DNA of 64,000 nt from Ziziphus jujuba (Eukaryota > Streptophyta > Magnoliopsida > Rosales > Rhamnaceae), in assembly GCF_031755915.1 (NCBI RefSeq), contig NC_083383.1:27923001-27987000 (forward strand). Reading direction: 5' to 3'. Shown in pieces: positions 59,022 to 64,000 of this stretch. Within the stretch, counting starts at the first letter, position 1, and every line of letters starts with the position of its first letter. The translations under genes and the position numbers were made by a program. Under the pieces are notes generated by a model that was given only the letters and a program-made list of their open reading frames with translations, made no database searches and had not been told where the DNA came from.

Positions 59022-59917
59022 CGCGCGCATGTGAGTATAGTTAAATTTATATATATCTATATATATATATATAAACAAAAGTATATTTACTCATATAATT
59101 TGTTATTATCAAAATCCGAATTTAAAGGAGTCAATTAACCAATTGTTGTTAATTGAGTATTTTATAAAATTTCAAAAAAAGGCTTAGATGCTTTGTTTTT
59201 TTTATCGATTTGCTTACTTAATTTTATGGTTAATTTACTTATTTACTTGTTTATTTACTTATATATTTATTGATTGATTGATTAATTAATTTATTTGTTA
59301 AACATTTGATTCCATTTTAAAAAAATATAATTATGAAGGTTGACATTTTTGATAACTATATGTATATATATTTAATATATTTATTTTATATTACTAGTTA
59401 GTTTGTATATGCATCATATATTACTGGTGTTCTGTAATATTATATTTTTAGATTAGCGCACAAATTATACATATGGTCGTCATTTATAAACTATGGTGAA
59501 AGAGAGGAAGCAAGTATTTTGTGGTGATAGCATCAACTACCCACCCTTCGGTCGAAAGATGACTAGTTTTGCCACTTCTATGGGAGCTAAAGTGAGAAGG
59601 TTGGCAGATATTTTGCACAATAAGCATCAGCTGCCCTATTAGCAGTAAAATGGTAGGTTATTTAGAACCAAAACCATTAGGATGCTGATGGGCCTATAGG
59701 TTTTCTTCTTCCTTCCCTATTTGTCAAGTGGTGTTTGTGTCGCCAAACATCATTTGGTAGCATTGGTATAACATATGGTAAATCAGGTGTCTTTTCGATG
59801 TATATGTATAATATATTACGTCAGGGTACAACACCTTAAGGGTTCAACGAGTTAATTCACCTCACAGACAGCCTAATCTCATATTTTTGCTGTCTACGAG
59901 ATCAATGGATTAATCTC

Positions 59918-59988
<71 letters not shown>

Positions 59989-61648
59989 CAGTGTGTACAA
60001 CTCCTAGTCATATTTATAGCAGTTACTTATGATAGCTGATATCATGGGACCGTACATTAGCTTACTATATTATATATCAGGTGTATCTCCACTACAAATG
60101 TATGATTATGTAGTATATTTATCAATTCTATTTCTATTTTATTTATTTATTATTATAATTTTCTATTATTATTATTATTTGTTATTGTTATTATTAATAG
60201 TTATTGTTATTATTATTATGTGTTATTATTATTATTTATTATTGTTATTATTATAAATTATTATTGTTATTATTATTATTTGATCTTGTTATTATTATCA
60301 TTATCATTATTATTATTTTTTATTATAATTGTTGTTTTTATCAACTGTACAATTATCATTTTTGTCTAAATGAATGTAGGAGTGGGTAAAATCCAATCCA
60401 ACCCATTTAAACAGACCGATCCAATCCATTTTTAGCAGTTTAGATTGGGTTTTTACATAACTTGGATTAGATTGGGCTCAAAATATCAAAAATTATTTAG
60501 ATTGGATCAATTATTAGGTTGGAAATATAAACCCAATCCAATCCAAATCATATATTATATGATTAAAAAATTATATATTTTCTATTTTTTTCATTTTTAT
60601 ATATTAATTTTTAATCTATTTTTTTAATATATCTCCAATTCCCAAATGAGATGATAACTATTAATGCTTGCTATTTGATGAAGTACATGATGTGTATCAG
60701 TTGCTACATTTTCTTCTTTATTTTGCATTAAAGAGTATTTTTTTTCTTTTTCTTTTTTTTTAACATTGATGAGTGTTACGGGATATTATAAATTACGATC
60801 TTATATATTATTCTATGTTGGATTATTTTAATTATATTTTCTGTTTGGATAACTACAATTTATTATTTAAATTTTATATTTGGAAGACTTTTAATTGGTA
60901 TTATATATTTATAGATTAATAAGTTTCAAACCGATTAATCAATTCAAACCAAATCGATCATAAATGATTTGGTTTGGTTTGGGTTTAAAGATTCAATGAT
61001 TTGGATTGAATTCTTTGTTAGGCAAATCAAAAAGTATAGATTGAGTTAATGGATTTGAAAGTATCGTAGCCTTCAAATAGATATTGTATCCTTCGAATAG
61101 GTAACATAGCCTTCAATGGGTATCGTAGTCTTTGGGCCAAGCAAGTATGGTGTCTTTCAAGGAAGTATGTATGATAGCCTTCAGCCAAATATTGTAACCT
61201 TTAGGTGAGTATCATAGTCTTTGGTTGGGTGATCCAAATTTTTTAAAAGGTTATACTATTACTATTATTATTGATGTTTTTATTATCCTTCTATCTAAAT
61301 TTATATGTTTGATGTGTTCATGAAGTAATATAGCAATGTAAGACTATATTAAGTGGGTGGTGTGGGTGAATATGAGTTATAAAGGTATTTATTATTTATT
61401 AAAGTATTTTCAATATCTGTATTCTTATGCTTTTGTTACTAAAATGCTATCTTTTATGGAAATCTCTTATAGTAAGGTGGGAGGAATAAGATGGTGCTTT
61501 ATTAGAGTGCGTTTTCTATATAGGAAACTTTGGGGCATGTCTAACTTTTAGGGGAGATGCTACTGGATTTCTATAGGAAAGTCCAGTAAGGTCTCCCTAG
61601 TTAAGACTTGTCTAGGTTCTGATAAGAAATCATGGGTGGGTCTTGACA
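57488..61648 (+). mobile_element. Giant LTR-like element, copy 3 (about 4.16 kb)
   Basis: Starts TGTAACTTCGTAACTCGAAG and ends CATGGGTGGGTCTTGACA, matching both termini of copy 1. Landmarks fall in the same order: GTTGACTTTTTATTATAAG (57580), C/T tract (58163-58218, where copy 1 has a GA tract on the same strand), GC-richer part (58240-58570), TG/CG and TA microsatellites (58961-59029, 59926-59983), the CATCAACTACC and CATCAGCTGCC modules (about 59530 and 59625), ATT microsatellite (60160-60330), and end block GGTGGGAGGAATAAGATGGT. No flanking 5-bp duplication is recognisable. It was probably inserted in the second MULE. Confidence 0.65.
58961..59029 (+). repeat. Alternating TG then CG repeat
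   Basis: About 54 bp of TG repeats continue without interruption into 16 bp of CG/GC repeats, ending GCGCATGTG. This is strictly alternating purine-pyrimidine. Confidence 0.95.
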
Positions 61649-62755
61649 CATCATCATCACTATTTACACATTTAGTACCAGTTTGGTGTGCTTTAGGTTC
61701 TTCATATGGGTTGGATTCATGTTTTATTTAGGAAATAATGGGATCAATTTGAAAATTTGTATGTGAAGTATGTTCAATTTATGGTTGAGAGGAAATGGGG
61801 TTAGTTTAGGGTATGGATAAAAGATGTATTGAATTTCTGGTTCATTAACTAGTGCAAAATGTAATACAAGAATTTCATTACTCAACTACTAAAGGTAGAA
61901 ATTCCACTTTAAAACAAATCCTCTTTATACTTTCTCCCCAAACAACTTAAGGCCCGTTAGTTTCCAATTTTATTCTTTCTCTCCACTGGCCCAAGGCAAC
62001 CTAACATATACATTAAAACTTTCCCCTTTACTAAGTCCATGACCCAAAGCCAAAATGTTAGCATCAACAAATATAGATAAAAGGACATATTTTTCGTCCT
62101 CAACCCATATTAGTTTAAGCTCATTTCCAAAACACGTAATTACAATCTCAAACATCATTGTTTTGTAAAATACCAAAAAACAGAAAAATAGAACAATATA
62201 AGACCTGAGCCCTTGAGGATGCAAGGGAAGAAAGGATAAGCTCAATGAACAATTCCAAATCGCTTGAGAAGGAGTTGGTGAAGTAATATATAAGTGTGGA
62301 CACTTCTACCACTAGAATAAGGCTGTTTGGGCAAGCTAGTAAGGCTAGGGTTAAAAAAATAAAAATAAAAAAAAATAAAAATAAAAAATCCCATATGGGT
62401 TGGATCCAAGGCGGATAATATCATACTACCGGACTTAGATCCAAACAACAATGTCAAATATAAACTCTACAGTAAGCATATACTCTATCATTTCAGTCGT
62501 AAATAAACATATCAACACTAGACTTAAAATGGACAATATCATATTAGTGGGGCAGATTGTGAAGCACATAAACACATAAACGGTAATAAAGTGCAAACAC
62601 ATATCATACAATAAGCAAAAACCATAAACTAAGTAAATTCTCAAATAATTGATGTTAACCTTTTATATTTGTGCAACATTCTAATGTCCTCTTTTTAATT
62701 CCACTATGGACAGACAGGTACTGTAGAGGTATGGAAAGTTCATTAATAAAGCGAT
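61649..62755. other. Non-coding or unrecognised stretch
   Basis: A - strand open frame (62245-61970, 91 aa) resembles nothing I know. It may hold the 5' part of the second MULE, but no PB1-like coding is visible. An A/AAT run at 62355-62388. Confidence 0.4.
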
Positions 62756-63033
62756 TGACAGATATTTTAGGAGTAAGTAAAGTAATATATGAAGTGTATA
62801 TTATTCACATCTTGAGAGCTATTTACACAACACAGAAGGCATATTAATGAGCCTTATCAATACAATCAGATGTGTAGACTAACTAATAGTAATCCGATAC
62901 ATATGAGAACCACCACGAAGAAATAAAACTACATCTCAGAATAGGAAACTTATGATTATCAACACATGATAGTCCTTGTTATCATAACCAACCAAGCAGA
63001 TTATAAACCTAGAACTATCGTTTATCTCTATCA
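62756..63033 (-). repeat. Ty1/copia 3' LTR, 278 bp
   Basis: On the - strand it starts TGATAGAGATAAACGATAG and ends TAAAATATCTGTCA (TG...CA). It is preceded by a purine-rich tract (TTTGAGGGGTGC at about 63045-63034) and by copia RNase H coding sequence, which places it as the 3' LTR of the element. No 5' LTR is in the window. Confidence 0.65.
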
Positions 63034-63320
63034 GCACCCCTCAAACTGGACGGGAGTTCACGAACATTCAGTTTGTCCCGTAAGATTAAAAATCGAGTAT
63101 GTGGAAGAATTTTAATCAGGGTTTCTGCATGCTAATAAGAACCAGGAACATATCAATCATGAAACTTCATTGAGACCACTCGACCACAAACAAAATGCAC
63201 ACCAACTTCAATGTGCTTAGTTCTGGCGCGAAAGACAAAATTGGAAGCCAAACTACCAGCACTTAAATTGTCACACTAAATTACTGGTATTTCTCCTAAA
63301 TTCACTCCCATGTAGCCTTT
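63034..63320 (-). pseudogene. Ty1/copia RNase H C-terminal fragment
   Basis: The - strand reading gives GEIPVI, a stop or Trp-equivalent, CDNLSAGSLASNFVFRARTK, HIEVGVHFV, and after a frameshift RFLILRDKLNVREL and SLRG. This is the end of copia polyproteins (CDNxSA, ARTKHIExDxHF, LRxKLxV). The frame is broken at least twice. 63321-64000 upstream shows no further recognisable copia coding. Confidence 0.8.
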
Positions 63321-64000
63321 AAAACTGACAAAATGATTTTATGATTTTAAAATTACTCAATCAACAGTTCAACAGTTTAATTAGTTCTAGATCAATTCAT
63401 AGATACGTACCTCTAAAATATGTGATACCTAATTAATCATTCAAACTGTCACTTCTAAACTACAAAAAATCAAGTTATAGTAAAATATGACATAGTTATG
63501 AAATGATCAATGAGTAATTTGAAATTCTGCTCTTCAAGTTCAAGAAATTTTCATTGATACGTAAAATTGCTACATAACTTTTATTACCAAAAGTAAAAAT
63601 AATAAGCTATATGATCGTTTCATTTTGTGTTGCAATTAATGTCTCACTGTCACACTATTTTTTTTAATAAAACATTACTTATACATAAATTTCCAAATTT
63701 GTAGATATATATCACTTCATTAATTAGAAGTTCTTACATTGATCAATCTGCATAAATACCTAGTTACCGACTATAAAATGAAAATAGTGTTTTGAACAAT
63801 AACAAAAGTTAAATAAAGTGGAAATTTAGCAATTAATGACAGAAAAATATGAAAACATATTACAGAAGTTGTAAACAGAGGAAGGACTGAGATAACTTTC
63901 CCTGTTATCAATTGAATTATGCACTTTCGACTATTCTATAGAATTAAACATTTTCACACACAGTGTAATAAAAAAAATGGAGGGCTCCTAGATTGAATCC
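63321..64000. other. AT-rich end of window, no gene recognised
   Basis: No coding similarity or clear repeat is visible. It could be a decayed interior of the copia element, or unrelated DNA. Confidence 0.45.

Noticed and set aside
61970..62245. 91-aa open frame on the - strand
   Set aside because: No similarity that I recognise, no neighbours supporting it, and similar-length frames arise by chance in this composition.

Overview
This is an AT-rich nuclear window from a flowering plant. It is most likely a eudicot: the genes have plant-type introns, there is an NRT1/PTR (NPF) transporter array, and the mobile elements are plant CACTA, MULE, TRIM, LINE, copia and plant pararetrovirus sequences. 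I cannot name the species. I see no bacterial-type operon, CRISPR array, rRNA gene or convincing tRNA gene.

1-9,040: a nest of transposons. A decayed CACTA (En/Spm) transposase gene on the + strand is split by a 6.03-kb Mutator-like element (MULE, 669-6699). The MULE has about 190-bp terminal inverted repeats and a perfect 9-bp target duplication. Its own decayed transposase (- strand) is split by a 1.1-kb solo LTR (3940-5074) with a 5-bp duplication. A ~230-bp tandem duplication follows the CACTA coding tail.

9,040-34,880: CACTA-type subterminal repeats are interrupted by two members of a very long LTR-like family with no coding capacity (9376-12912, and 13608 to about 32265). A third member lies at 57488-61648. 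The second member carries an internal ~2.2-kb tandem duplication. One copy of that duplication contains a ~12.2-kb, rearranged endogenous pararetrovirus (Caulimoviridae-like) cluster at about 16947-29140, inserted in an ATT microsatellite. The cluster has at least four blocks in mixed orientation. They carry a zinc-knuckle coat-protein-like region, aspartic protease, reverse transcriptase, RNase H, a viroplasmin/transactivator-like region, a promoter and leaders with tRNA-Met primer binding sites. A 406-bp TRIM retroelement sits inside the cluster.

34,880-54,700: after a LINE RNase H relic comes a tandem array of NPF5.10-like transporter genes, all on the - strand. Two are intact with four exons each (35526-38543, 581 aa; 51477-54682, 574 aa). 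One is freshly broken (39610-43111: one stop and one frameshift). One is badly decayed and contains two insertions (45339-49265). A divergent inverted pair of 3'-end fragments lies at 44431-44915. The intact products should be 12-helix proton-coupled transporters, possibly nitrate carriers.

54,700-64,000: a second decayed MULE transposase with a tandemly multiplied small exon, the third giant LTR member inserted next to it, and the 3' end of a Ty1/copia element on the - strand.

Main points of interest: (i) the pararetrovirus cluster, where two blocks share the same coat-protein-less start-to-protease arrangement, one has an in-frame protease-viroplasmin fusion, and long inverted repeats could form dsRNA; the neighbouring duplicate preserves the empty integration site; (ii) the layered transposon nest with readable relative dating; (iii) birth and death of NPF genes next to an inverted NPF repeat.
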